DNA of 17,802 bases from Gammaproteobacteria bacterium (GCA_018819175.1 JAHJQQ010000010.1:1-17802); one strand, 5' to 3'. Shown: positions 6,921 to 13,509, counted from the first letter of the stretch. The notes: generated from the sequence alone by a model not told the origin. Numbers and translations: made by a program.

Positions 6921-8165
6921 ATGAAACACCGCTACCTGAGCCTACTGCTGACCATCGCGCTAACCACGTTCGCGTCGCGCTCCCACGCCGACCCGCAGAT
7001 CATCCTGCCCAAACACCGCCTGGAAGCGCGTGAACTGGCCATCATCGTCAACGACGCGGACCCGCTGAGCCGCGAGATCGCCGCGTATTATCAGCAGCAG
7101 CGCAACATCCCGAAAGAAAACCTGATCCATATCTCTTTTAATCCGAATCGCAGCGCACTCAGCGCCGCTGAATTCATCCCGTTAAAAAACCAGGTCGATG
7201 CCGCTGCGTCATTGGACATCCAGGCCTATCTCATCACCTGGGCCACACCCTACCGTGTCGACTGCATGTCCATCACCTCCGCATTCGCGCTGGGCTTTGA
7301 TCGACGCTGGTGTTCGGCCGAGGGCTGCGCGATCACGCAGCCCTCGGCCTATTTCAACAGCAACAGCACCGCACCCTTCCGTGATTTCGCCATGCGTCCG
7401 ACCATGGCGCTCGCGGCCAAGGATTTCGCCGACGCCAAGGCACTCATCGACCGCGGCATCGCCAGCGATGGCAGCCGCCCCACCGGTACCGCATACCTGG
7501 TCAGCACCAGCGACAAGGCGCGCAATGTGCGTGCTGTTCAATTTCCGCAAATCGAAACGGTCTTTTCGCCGTTCCTAAAAACCAAAATCGTGCACAACGA
7601 CAAAATCATCGGCCGCAAGGATGTGCTGTTCTATTTCACTGGTCGCGTTAAGGTCGAGGGTTTGGGAACACTGAAATTCTTGCCCGGCGCCGTGGGCGAT
7701 CACCTCACTTCCACCGGCGGCAAACTCACCGATAGCAGTCAGATGAGTGCGTTGCGTTGGCTCGAAGCCGGCGCGACCGGCAGTTACGGCACGGTCGTGG
7801 AGCCCTGCGCGCATCCCACCAAGTTTCCCAACCCTGGATTAATGATGACGCACTATGTGCAGGGCGAAACCCTGATCGAGGCCTACTGGAAGAGCGTGCA
7901 GATGCCCGGCGAAGGCATCTTCATCGGCGAACCGCTGGCCGCGCCGTTCGATTTCAAAGACGTCGAGGTGCAGCCAGAACAGGTTGTTCTGAAAACCTGG
8001 TCGCTCAAACCCGGGTTGTATAAGTTAATAACATCACCTTCATTAATCGGCCCCTATACCACCCAACCGACCGGCTATCGCATCGGCTTCCCGCTCGACG
8101 AACTGCGCATCCCCAACACCGGCGCCACCGTATATCGCCTCGAACCGTTGACACCGACCCCGTAG
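6921..8165 (+). CDS. Exported TIGR03790-family protein, function unknown
   Basis: 414 residues starting at ATG 6921, with a Sec signal peptide (about 1-23, cleavage after SHA). The mature part begins near LPKHRLEARELAIIVNDADP and contains IAAYYQQQRNIPKENLIHI, TWATPYRV and a late GATGSYGTVVEPCAHPTKFP motif. I recognise these as features of the TIGR03790 family. As I recall, that family is described as sporadic and restricted mainly to genomes with an exosortase system. No exosortase, PEP-CTERM tail or sorting partner is in this window. The C-terminal part (after about 340) looks like a small beta domain. The stop TAG at 8163-8165 lies inside the palindromic repeat that starts at 8162, so the last codons may have been altered by the repeat's arrival. 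No good ribosome-binding site is visible. Confidence 0.8.
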   Translation: MKHRYLSLLLTIALTTFASRSHADPQIILPKHRLEARELAIIVNDADPLSREIAAYYQQQRNIPKENLIHISFNPNRSALSAAEFIPLKNQVDAAASLDIQAYLITWATPYRVDCMSITSAFALGFDRRWCSAEGCAITQPSAYFNSNSTAPFRDFAMRPTMALAAKDFADAKALIDRGIASDGSRPTGTAYLVSTSDKARNVRAVQFPQIETVFSPFLKTKIVHNDKIIGRKDVLFYFTGRVKVEGLGTLKFLPGAVGDHLTSTGGKLTDSSQMSALRWLEAGATGSYGTVVEPCAHPTKFPNPGLMMTHYVQGETLIEAYWKSVQMPGEGIFIGEPLAAPFDFKDVEVQPEQVVLKTWSLKPGLYKLITSPSLIGPYTTQPTGYRIGFPLDELRIPNTGATVYRLEPLTPTP

Positions 8166-8253
8166 GGCGCATTAGGCCTTGGCCGTAATGCGCCGGATGT
8201 TTGTTGGTGGGTAGAACACATGCGGCGCATTACGCTGCGCTAATGTGCCCTAC
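8162..8253. repeat. GTAGGGCGCATTAG palindromic repeat overlapping a stop codon
   Basis: The left arm GTAGGGCGCATTAGG starts at 8162, and the right arm CTAATGTGCCCTAC ends at 8253. Inner hairpins are GCATTAGGCC/GGCCGTAATGC on the left and GCGCATTACG/CTGCGCTAATG on the right. The TAG of GTAGGG is read as the stop of the preceding gene. The right arm merges into the first unit of the 156-bp tandem array. Confidence 0.8.
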
Positions 8254-8815
8254 GATCACGGCGTTCACGTCAGTAGTTAAACGACGCATCCCCTCTCCCC
8301 TCGCGGGAGAGGGCCAGGGAGAGGGGGCATCCCACGAGTGCGCCGCATGTTTTCACCCCACGCAATAGAAACACCCGGCGCATGACGACCAAGGCCTAAT
8401 GCGCCCTACGATCGCGACGCTCACTGCAGCGGTTAAACGACACATCCCCTCTCCCCTCGCGGGAGAGGGCCAGGGAGAGGGGGCATCCCACAACTGCGCC
8501 GCATGTTTTCACCTCAAGCAATAGAAACATCCAGCACATGACGACCAAGGCCTAATGCGCCCTACGGACACGGCGTTCACGTCAGCGATTAAACGACCCA
8601 TCCCCTCTCCCCTCGCGGGAGAGGGCCAGGGAGAGGGGGACATCCCACGAATGCGTCGCATGTTTTCATCTCAAGCAATAGAAACATCCAGCACATGACG
8701 ACCAAGGCCTAATGCACCCTACGATCGCGACGCTCACTGCAGCAGTTAAACGACGCATCCCCTCTCCCCTCGCGGGAGAGGGCCAGGGAGAGGGGGCATC
8801 CCACAAGTGCGCCGC
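8248..8815. repeat. 156-bp tandem repeat, about 3.6 copies, with ABAB order
   Basis: Units begin at CCCTAC at 8248, 8404, 8560 and 8717, giving periods of 156, 156 and 157. The last unit stops near 8815. Each unit holds the CCCTCTCCCC/GGGAGAGGG palindrome, a GCATGTTTTCA block and half of the GTAGGGCGC repeat. Units 1 and 3 share ACGGCGTTCACGTCAG after the CCCTAC head, while units 2 and 4 share ATCGCGACGCTCACTGCAGC. The array therefore looks like a duplicated 312-bp dimer. Canonical four-G-run motifs lie at 8305-8327, 8461-8483, 8617-8639 and 8774-8796. It fills the gap before the next gene, and no coding sequence is seen. Confidence 0.9.
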
Positions 8816-8879
8816 CCCAAGCCTGCTGCTACACTCCTCCCAGGCCGAACCAGAAAAATAAAGGCCAGGGAGATTACCG

Positions 8880-9926
8880 GTGCAACTCGAGTCCCAGGAT
8901 CTGCAGGCCGCTGCACAGGCCGGCATCGTGACACCTGCACAGGCCGACAGCCTGTGGACCTTCCTGCGCGAACGCACGCAAGATCAACCCGGTTTCCGCG
9001 CCACCCACATCCTCTATTACCTCGGCGGCCTGATCGCCATCGGTGCCATGACCCTGTTCATGAACCTCGGCTGGGAACGTTACGGCGGCTGGGGCCTGTT
9101 CGGCATCAGCATCGCCTATGCCCTGCTCGGCCTGGGCCTGACCGAAATGCTGTTGAAGAAAAACCTGCGCATCCCCGCCGGCATACTCGCCGCCTTCACC
9201 ATCGCGCTCACACCGCTGGCGGTGTATGCCTTGCAAATCGCGCTGGGCGTCTGGCCCGACGCCACACCCTACCGCGATTATCACGTCTATGTGAAATGGC
9301 ACTGGATCGTCATGGAACTCGCCACACTCGCCACCGGCGCCATCCTGTTCCAGCGCTATCGCATTCCCTTTCTGCTCATGCCCGTCGCCGTCACGCTCTG
9401 GTACATGAGCATGGACCTCGCGCCGTTTCTGTTCGACAGCCTGGATTGGGTGCTGTACTGGGAAGTGCGCAAATGGGTGTCGCTGTGGTTTGGATTGATC
9501 ATCACGCTGATCGCCTTCTGGGTTGACCTGCGCAGCCGGCATTCGCGCGACGACTACGCCTTCTGGCTGTACCTGTTCGGCGTACTCGCGTTCTGGGGCG
9601 GCCTGTCGATGATGCGCAGCGACAGCGAACTGAACAAGTTCATTTATCTCTGCATCAACCTCGGCATGATCGGCATCGGCGCAACTCTTTCACGCCGCAT
9701 CTTCGCCATCTGCGGCGGCATCGGCGTCGCCATGTACCTCGGCCACCTCGCCTACGACCTGTTCAAAGACAGCCTGCTGTTCCCCTTCGTGCTCACCTTC
9801 ATCGGCCTCGCCGTGATCGGACTGGGCATCAAGTGGCAGAAATACGAAGGGCGGATACAACAGCGGATGCTGCGGTTGATGCCGGGGGCGTTGGGGGAGT
9901 TGTTGGCTAGGCGGCAGGGGGTTTAG
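8880..9926 (+). CDS. DUF2157-like multi-pass membrane protein
   Basis: 348 residues, starting at GTG 8880 with a good GGGAG Shine-Dalgarno sequence eight bases upstream. Residues 1-40 are a soluble, Gln/Ala-rich helical head (SQDLQAAAQAGIVTPAQADSLW) resembling the N-terminal DUF2157 region of bacterial membrane proteins. A hydrophobic body of about ten predicted membrane segments follows (roughly 42-62, 69-90, 97-120, 141-158, 162-180, 199-216, 226-244, 252-270, 274-293, 298-317). The tail of about 30 residues is Arg-rich and presumably cytoplasmic. I see no catalytic motif, and the function is unknown. It stands alone between the tandem array and the AT-rich island. The name rests on the head domain and topology only. 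Confidence 0.8.
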   Translation: MQLESQDLQAAAQAGIVTPAQADSLWTFLRERTQDQPGFRATHILYYLGGLIAIGAMTLFMNLGWERYGGWGLFGISIAYALLGLGLTEMLLKKNLRIPAGILAAFTIALTPLAVYALQIALGVWPDATPYRDYHVYVKWHWIVMELATLATGAILFQRYRIPFLLMPVAVTLWYMSMDLAPFLFDSLDWVLYWEVRKWVSLWFGLIITLIAFWVDLRSRHSRDDYAFWLYLFGVLAFWGGLSMMRSDSELNKFIYLCINLGMIGIGATLSRRIFAICGGIGVAMYLGHLAYDLFKDSLLFPFVLTFIGLAVIGLGIKWQKYEGRIQQRMLRLMPGALGELLARRQGV

Positions 9927-9951
9927 GGGTGAGATGGGAAAGCACTGAGTT

Positions 9952-10013
9952 GTGCACATAGAATTCCTAGTACGGAATTCCTATATAAAACGTACGTACT
10001 AAGCAATACGTAC
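9952..10013 (+). promoter_or_regulatory. Palindrome-rich upstream region of the accessory operon
   Basis: At the shift from GC-rich to AT-rich DNA there are three signals in 62 bases. TGTGCACA at 9952-9959 is a perfect 8-bp palindrome. GAATTCCTA occurs twice with a 14-bp period (9961 and 9975). An inverted repeat GTACGTA (9992-9998) / TACGTAC (10007-10013) has an 8-nt centre. The last looks like a repressor site, 41 bases before the first gene of the island. TATATAAAA at 9982-9990 could serve as -10 material. The binding factor is unknown. Confidence 0.4.
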
Positions 10014-10054
10014 AATGTCACAAAATTAATAACTAGAAGTCAAAAGAGACCTCA

Positions 10055-10558
10055 ATGCCAGAAGATATTAATACATCAGATGAATTAACCAGAGTGTTTG
10101 GTAATGGCACAGTATTTAACTCATCTGATAAAGATCTAGATAAATACCTTGCCCACTTGTGCTCTGGATATGTACTAAACGAAAATGTTCGACATCGGGA
10201 GATGAATCGTTGTCAGGTAATTAATTCCATTAAGACATTTAGATTCATAAACAGCATCGAAAGAACTAACAAAATATTTACAATAATTATCATTATATTG
10301 ACGTTAGCTACCGTGGCTTTATCATTTTATTCAATTCGATTAACCTCAGAATCATCAGTTAATACTGAAAGACTAATTTCCATTCATGAAAAACATCTCT
10401 CTGAGCAACAACTGCAATTTGAAACACGACTTCAACAGCAAGAAATGAGTTATGAATCGGCAATAAGTTCGCAAAAAATATTTATTGAAGCCATGATAAA
10501 TAGAATGACTTCTAACAATGCCGCTAAAGCGTCTCCTCCTGCGGCAGCAGCTCCTTAG
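10055..10558 (+). CDS. Single-pass membrane coiled-coil protein, unknown function
   Basis: 167 residues, not recognised as a known family. Residues 1-70 are polar and probably cytosolic, residues 74-96 are one strongly hydrophobic segment (starting IFTIIIIILTLATVAL), and about 98-150 is a Gln/Glu-rich helix likely to form a coiled coil. The end is an Ala/Pro-rich tail (SPPAAAAP). The ATG at 10055 has AGAG a few bases upstream. The gene is AT-rich compared with the flanking core genes, which points to acquisition. The next gene, with a HEPN-like fold, begins 18 bases after the stop, so the two are likely co-expressed and may act together. The layout resembles small membrane partners in toxin or defence modules, but that is inference. 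Confidence 0.75.
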   Translation: MPEDINTSDELTRVFGNGTVFNSSDKDLDKYLAHLCSGYVLNENVRHREMNRCQVINSIKTFRFINSIERTNKIFTIIIIILTLATVALSFYSIRLTSESSVNTERLISIHEKHLSEQQLQFETRLQQQEMSYESAISSQKIFIEAMINRMTSNNAAKASPPAAAAP

Positions 10559-10576
10559 CGGCGACAGAACGAATTT

Positions 10577-11188
10577 ATGAGCGCTCGCCACCAAACTGAA
10601 GCCTGGCTCTTTTATGGGGCATGCGACCTCTACTTCTCATTTCATTCAGAAGAATGGGTGTTTGATTACCATTCAGCATTTTTTGCGATAATGGCGCTAG
10701 AGAAGCATTTGAAAGCCGTCTTGATCTATTCAAAGACCAACGATTTTGATAGTTTGAGTGGCAAAGAAGCTTTTGAAAAAGCTGTGGATATTGCTAAGTC
10801 ATATGGACATGATTTTCCTCAAATGGCTGCTGAAGTAGAAGTAATTTTACCAGGTAGGTCATTTTCCAAAGTGCTGGACCGAAGCCATGATACATATCCA
10901 GGAAGAGATCTCATTAAAGTACTAAGAGATTCTTATATGGAAACGCGATATCCAACAAAGAGGCATGTATCTATGTCGTTTCCAGTTGGCGAACCTAATA
11001 CTTATTACAACCCGTTATCTTCATCAGGACTCCATCATTTCATTCAAGCGAGTTGCAATAGCATTGTGGAAGGTCTAACGGAGGCTATTGACATAGATAA
11101 GATGCTTCGCAATGTAAAAGAACAATACAAACACCTTGAGCCGTTTCACCGCTTTCAAAATATTTATGTTCCCGGAAAATGGTGCTGA
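10577..11188 (+). CDS. HEPN-domain-like protein, possible RNA-binding or RNase factor
   Basis: 203 residues. The first 130 resemble the HEPN fold: a helix AWLFYGACDLYF, a second helix with AFFAIMALEKHLKAVLI (34-50) matching the usual pattern of Ala then E-K-x-x-K-A, GHDFPQM at 77-83 where HEPN proteins have GHDL, and YMETRYP at 120-126. RYPTKRH (124-130) fits the R-x(4-6)-H spacing of active HEPN RNases, although the proline may mean it is only the structural RYP of the family. The last 70 residues are not recognised. No MNT nucleotidyltransferase partner is present; the neighbour upstream is a membrane coiled-coil protein 18 bases away. Like that gene it is AT-rich. HEPN assignment is moderate, and catalytic activity is uncertain. 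Confidence 0.7.
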   Translation: MSARHQTEAWLFYGACDLYFSFHSEEWVFDYHSAFFAIMALEKHLKAVLIYSKTNDFDSLSGKEAFEKAVDIAKSYGHDFPQMAAEVEVILPGRSFSKVLDRSHDTYPGRDLIKVLRDSYMETRYPTKRHVSMSFPVGEPNTYYNPLSSSGLHHFIQASCNSIVEGLTEAIDIDKMLRNVKEQYKHLEPFHRFQNIYVPGKWC

Positions 11189-11238
11189 TGCACCCAAGAA
11201 TTCGCAACAATGGAGTTCGGGGTCAGGAGCTCGAAATC

Positions 11239-11256
11239 CAGGGGCAGAGGGTAAAT
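11239..11256. repeat. RAYT-type terminus-like motif (CAGGGGCAGAG copy 1)
   Basis: CAGGGGCAGAGGGTAAAT follows GGGGTCAGGAGCTCG (11219-11233). It resembles GGGGTCAGAGTAAA-type sequences that I associate with REP-associated tyrosine transposases in gammaproteobacteria. The same CAGGGGCAGAG core recurs at 11678, 439 bases downstream, on the other side of the small lipoprotein gene. No transposase gene is in the window. Confidence 0.45.
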
Positions 11257-11316
11257 TCGCTGCGCTTCATTTTCGCCGCATAGCCTTAACTTTATACGCA
11301 AAAATACACAGGCATC

Positions 11317-11622
11317 ATGATACGTAGATTTCTGAATCTGGTTTCCATAATCGCTGTCAGTCTAATTATCTCTGGCTGCGGAGATGAGTGTAGTAGCTAT
11401 TCGGATTTCTCTTGCAAGGAAATAGAAAAAGCGATGTATAACGCTTATTTTTATTTCCCAGATGATCATGAATATTACCTAGGCATAGCAAATGGCCTGG
11501 ATGCATGCGGATCATTGGCATATAGCTACGCAGCCAGCAAAAACCTCAGCAGCAATAGAAAGTGGAGTTATATTTGCTGCATGATTGCTAAAGACTCCGA
11601 TTGTTATGAGAAACATCGCTAA
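11317..11622 (+). CDS. Small Cys-rich lipoprotein, unknown function
   Basis: 101 residues starting at ATG 11317. The first 21 form a lipoprotein signal (MIRRFLNLVSIIAVSLIISG, then Cys21). The mature chain has six further cysteines (25, 33, 64, 87, 88, 96), enough for three disulfides, and many aromatic residues (YNAYFYFPDDHEYY). I do not recognise a named family. It is AT-rich and bracketed by two copies of CAGGGGCAGAG (11239 and 11678), like a single-gene cassette, which suggests horizontal gain. Expected location is the periplasmic face of a membrane. The start is well supported by the lipobox, but the ribosome-binding site is weak. Confidence 0.72.
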   Translation: MIRRFLNLVSIIAVSLIISGCGDECSSYSDFSCKEIEKAMYNAYFYFPDDHEYYLGIANGLDACGSLAYSYAASKNLSSNRKWSYICCMIAKDSDCYEKHR

Positions 11623-11677
11623 AGTTGGCAAGCATCTAGCAATAGGCCAAACCTACAGCGAACCTACCTAGTGAGTT

Positions 11678-11693
11678 CAGGGGCAGAGTAAAA
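11678..11693. repeat. RAYT-type terminus-like motif (CAGGGGCAGAG copy 2)
   Basis: CAGGGGCAGAGTAAAA, direct repeat of the core at 11239, sits between the lipoprotein gene and the nuclease-like gene. The 17 bases after it contain the AAGG that serves as ribosome-binding site for the next gene. Confidence 0.45.
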
Positions 11694-11710
11694 ACTCTTA
11701 AAGGTAAAAC

Positions 11711-12241
11711 ATGGCGCTACTTGCTGAAGAAATTGTTGAGGAATGGCTGAATCGCCAGGGTTACTTCACGATCCGAGGAATCAAATTGGGCGTCCAAGAA
11801 ATCGACTTGCTTGCGGTCAAACTGCGACAAGGCGGCAAAACCGATTGCCGCCACATTGAAGTTCAAGCTTCCATGCGCCCCGTTAGTTACATTTCTCGCG
11901 TGCCGAAGGAAAACCAGAAAGCTGGGCGTGCCGCAAACAGCGCGAAGCGTTCCGCTGAAGAACTCGTGCAAGGTGTTGCTGAGTGGGTAGAAAAGAAATT
12001 CCACAGGCCAGAGAAAAAAATACTCATGCGTACGCTATGGAATGGTGATTGGTCATCCGAGCTTGTAGTAAATGTCGTGAAATCCGATGAAGAGCTCAAT
12101 CTCATTTCAGGCCATGGCATCAAAATTCTTCGGCTAACCGAAATAGTTGAATCACTCGCAAGCAATAAATTCATTGTCTCGTCTGCGGGTGGCGGAGATA
12201 TCATTGATCTCATACAAATGGGTTCGGCACTCAAAGAGTAA
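11711..12241 (+). CDS. PD-(D/E)XK nuclease-like protein
   Basis: 176 residues starting at ATG 11711, with AAGG six bases upstream. The first 60 residues look like the core of a restriction-endonuclease fold: a helix AEEIVEEWLNRQGY, a strand, then EIDLLAV (30-36) with Asp32, and HIEVQAS (48-54) giving Glu50-x-Gln52. This fits the D...E-x-(K/Q) active site of small nucleases such as Mrr-like or resolvase-like enzymes; Gln in place of Lys is a known variant. The remainder has a helix around 64-98 and ends without a recognised domain. No methyltransferase or helicase partner is next to it, so it is not a complete restriction system. Base composition is intermediate between the island and the core. 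A DNA-processing or defence role is inferred only from the fold. Confidence 0.68.
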   Translation: MALLAEEIVEEWLNRQGYFTIRGIKLGVQEIDLLAVKLRQGGKTDCRHIEVQASMRPVSYISRVPKENQKAGRAANSAKRSAEELVQGVAEWVEKKFHRPEKKILMRTLWNGDWSSELVVNVVKSDEELNLISGHGIKILRLTEIVESLASNKFIVSSAGGGDIIDLIQMGSALKE

Positions 12242-12246
12242 AAACT

Positions 12247-12287
12247 GCGACAATCGGCGACAATCGAGGACAGTCCACGGTATTCCC
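12247..12287. repeat. 10-bp tandem plus RAYT-type GGACAGTCCACGG motif
   Basis: GCGACAATCG occurs twice in direct tandem (12247-12256, 12257-12266) and runs into GAGGACAGTCCACGG, then TATTCCC (12266-12287). This resembles the GGGGACAGTCCACG-type sequences spread by REP-associated transposases. It marks the right edge of the accessory island, just before the GC-rich lipocalin gene. Confidence 0.45.
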
Positions 12288-12301
12288 ACTTGAATTTACC
12301 T

Positions 12302-12829
12302 ATGACCCTACATCGCATGCACAGATTCCTCATCATTTCCCTCGCCACCCTCCTGTTCGGCTGCCAAGGCCTCCCGCAAGGCGTGCAACCGGTCACCGGA
12401 TTTGAGGTGAATCGGTATCTGGGAACATGGTATGAGATTGCGCGACTCGACCATTCGTTCGAGCGCGGACTCAGCAAGGTTACGGCCGACTACTCGCTGC
12501 GCGAGGACGGTGGGTTGCGCGTGCTCAATCGCGGCTACTCGGTTGCAAAGAACACCTGGAAGGATGCCGAAGGCAAGGCCTATTTCGTCGGCAGTCAGGA
12601 TGTAGGACATCTGAAGGTGTCTTTCTTCGGCCCCTTCTACGGCACCTACGCCGTGTTCGAACTGGATAAGGACAATTACCAATATGCCTTTGTCTCAGGG
12701 CCCGATACGTCGTATCTGTGGCTGCTTTCAAGAACGCCGACCGTAAGCCAGGCACTGCTCGATCGCTTCATCGAAAAAGCCAAGGCGCTTGGTTTTGATA
12801 CCGACAGTCTGATTATTGTCGATCATTAA
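12302..12829 (+). CDS. blc: Outer-membrane lipocalin (Blc/apolipoprotein D type)
   Basis: Predicted lipid-binding lipoprotein anchored in the outer membrane, implicated in membrane stress in the Blc family. The 175 residues begin with a lipoprotein signal ending LLFGC (Cys21). The lipocalin signature YLGTWYEIARL (39-49) with the Gly-x-Trp is clear. Further conserved parts are SFFGPFYGTYAVFELD (107-122), YLWLLSRTP (138-146) and the C-terminal helix near 152-164. The length fits bacterial lipocalins. The start could also be the ATG at 12317, and both leave an intact signal; no clear ribosome-binding site helps decide. A Tat-exported protein gene starts 10 bases after the stop, suggesting a two-gene unit at the envelope. 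It returns to the GC-rich composition of the core. Confidence 0.95.
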   Translation: MTLHRMHRFLIISLATLLFGCQGLPQGVQPVTGFEVNRYLGTWYEIARLDHSFERGLSKVTADYSLREDGGLRVLNRGYSVAKNTWKDAEGKAYFVGSQDVGHLKVSFFGPFYGTYAVFELDKDNYQYAFVSGPDTSYLWLLSRTPTVSQALLDRFIEKAKALGFDTDSLIIVDH

Positions 12830-12839
12830 TCGAACAACG

Positions 12840-13472
12840 ATGCCGATTAGTCGAAGAGAATTCTTAAAAATGGCGGCCATGGCCGCTGCCGCAACAGCGG
12901 CTAATCCCCTGCAGGCTGTTCTCGTTGACGATGATTTATATATCAACCAACGATTAGGGCTGTCATTCAGAAAGCCCAGTGGATGGCACTACGAATCAAT
13001 TATGAACTTTAAAAAGTTGCGCGATGAGTATTCTGTAGCAGCGCATAGCGAAGTTCTAAACGATGAAATGCAGGACTGGTCTCTCCCCATCGCTACGATA
13101 ACAAAGTATCCGTTGAAAGATCGGCTAGGTCCGTCAATCGTTGTTTATGTTGAACCGAACGCACTTGAATCTGAAGAGACACTACTTTCAGTTATGCCCT
13201 TGTTGCAAGAATATCTAGCCGGATTATTTCTGAATTATGAGCGCGTCGGGAATTACCGGGGCGGAGTAGTGTCCGGATGTGAAACGGTTGAGTATTATTC
13301 AAAATTTATATACGAAAGAGCGATGCGAAAATCAATCCCAGTAAGAAATAAAAGTTTGTGTTCAGTCAGGGATCCAGTGATGTATACCATGCACATGATG
13401 GATATACCCGAACTGAATATCGATGCACAAGAAGAATTTAACGTATTCGTTAATTCAATTATTTATATATAG
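12840..13472 (+). CDS. Tat-exported protein, PsbP/DcrB-like by outline, unknown function
   Basis: 210 residues. The N-terminus is a textbook twin-arginine signal: ISRREFLKMAAMAAAATAA, with Arg5-Arg6 and a likely cleavage after PLQA (about 26), so it is exported folded. The mature part starts LYINQRLGLSFRKPSGWHYE, which resembles the opening strand pattern (F-x-x-P-x-G-W) of PsbP/DcrB-like proteins, and it ends FNVFVNSIIYI, also typical of that outline. No metal or cofactor motif is evident; Cys147 and Cys174 are the only mature cysteines. Start ATG 12840 is chosen because it places the RR motif at position 5; a TTG at 12816 would overlap the lipocalin gene. It is AT-rich compared with its neighbours, so possibly acquired. 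Family assignment is weak. Confidence 0.78.
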   Translation: MPISRREFLKMAAMAAAATAANPLQAVLVDDDLYINQRLGLSFRKPSGWHYESIMNFKKLRDEYSVAAHSEVLNDEMQDWSLPIATITKYPLKDRLGPSIVVYVEPNALESEETLLSVMPLLQEYLAGLFLNYERVGNYRGGVVSGCETVEYYSKFIYERAMRKSIPVRNKSLCSVRDPVMYTMHMMDIPELNIDAQEEFNVFVNSIIYI

Positions 13473-13509
13473 ACCTTCACCCACAGCCAATCGAGGCCAA
13501 AACACCGTT

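Noticed and set aside
8248..8815. Possible CRISPR array or coding tandem repeat
   Set aside because: The period is 156 bp with whole-unit similarity, so there are no unique spacers, and stops occur in all frames over a full period.
13423..13509. N-terminal extension of the cyclotransferase-like protein
   Set aside because: It overlaps the Tat protein gene and precedes the conserved fold with unrelated sequence.
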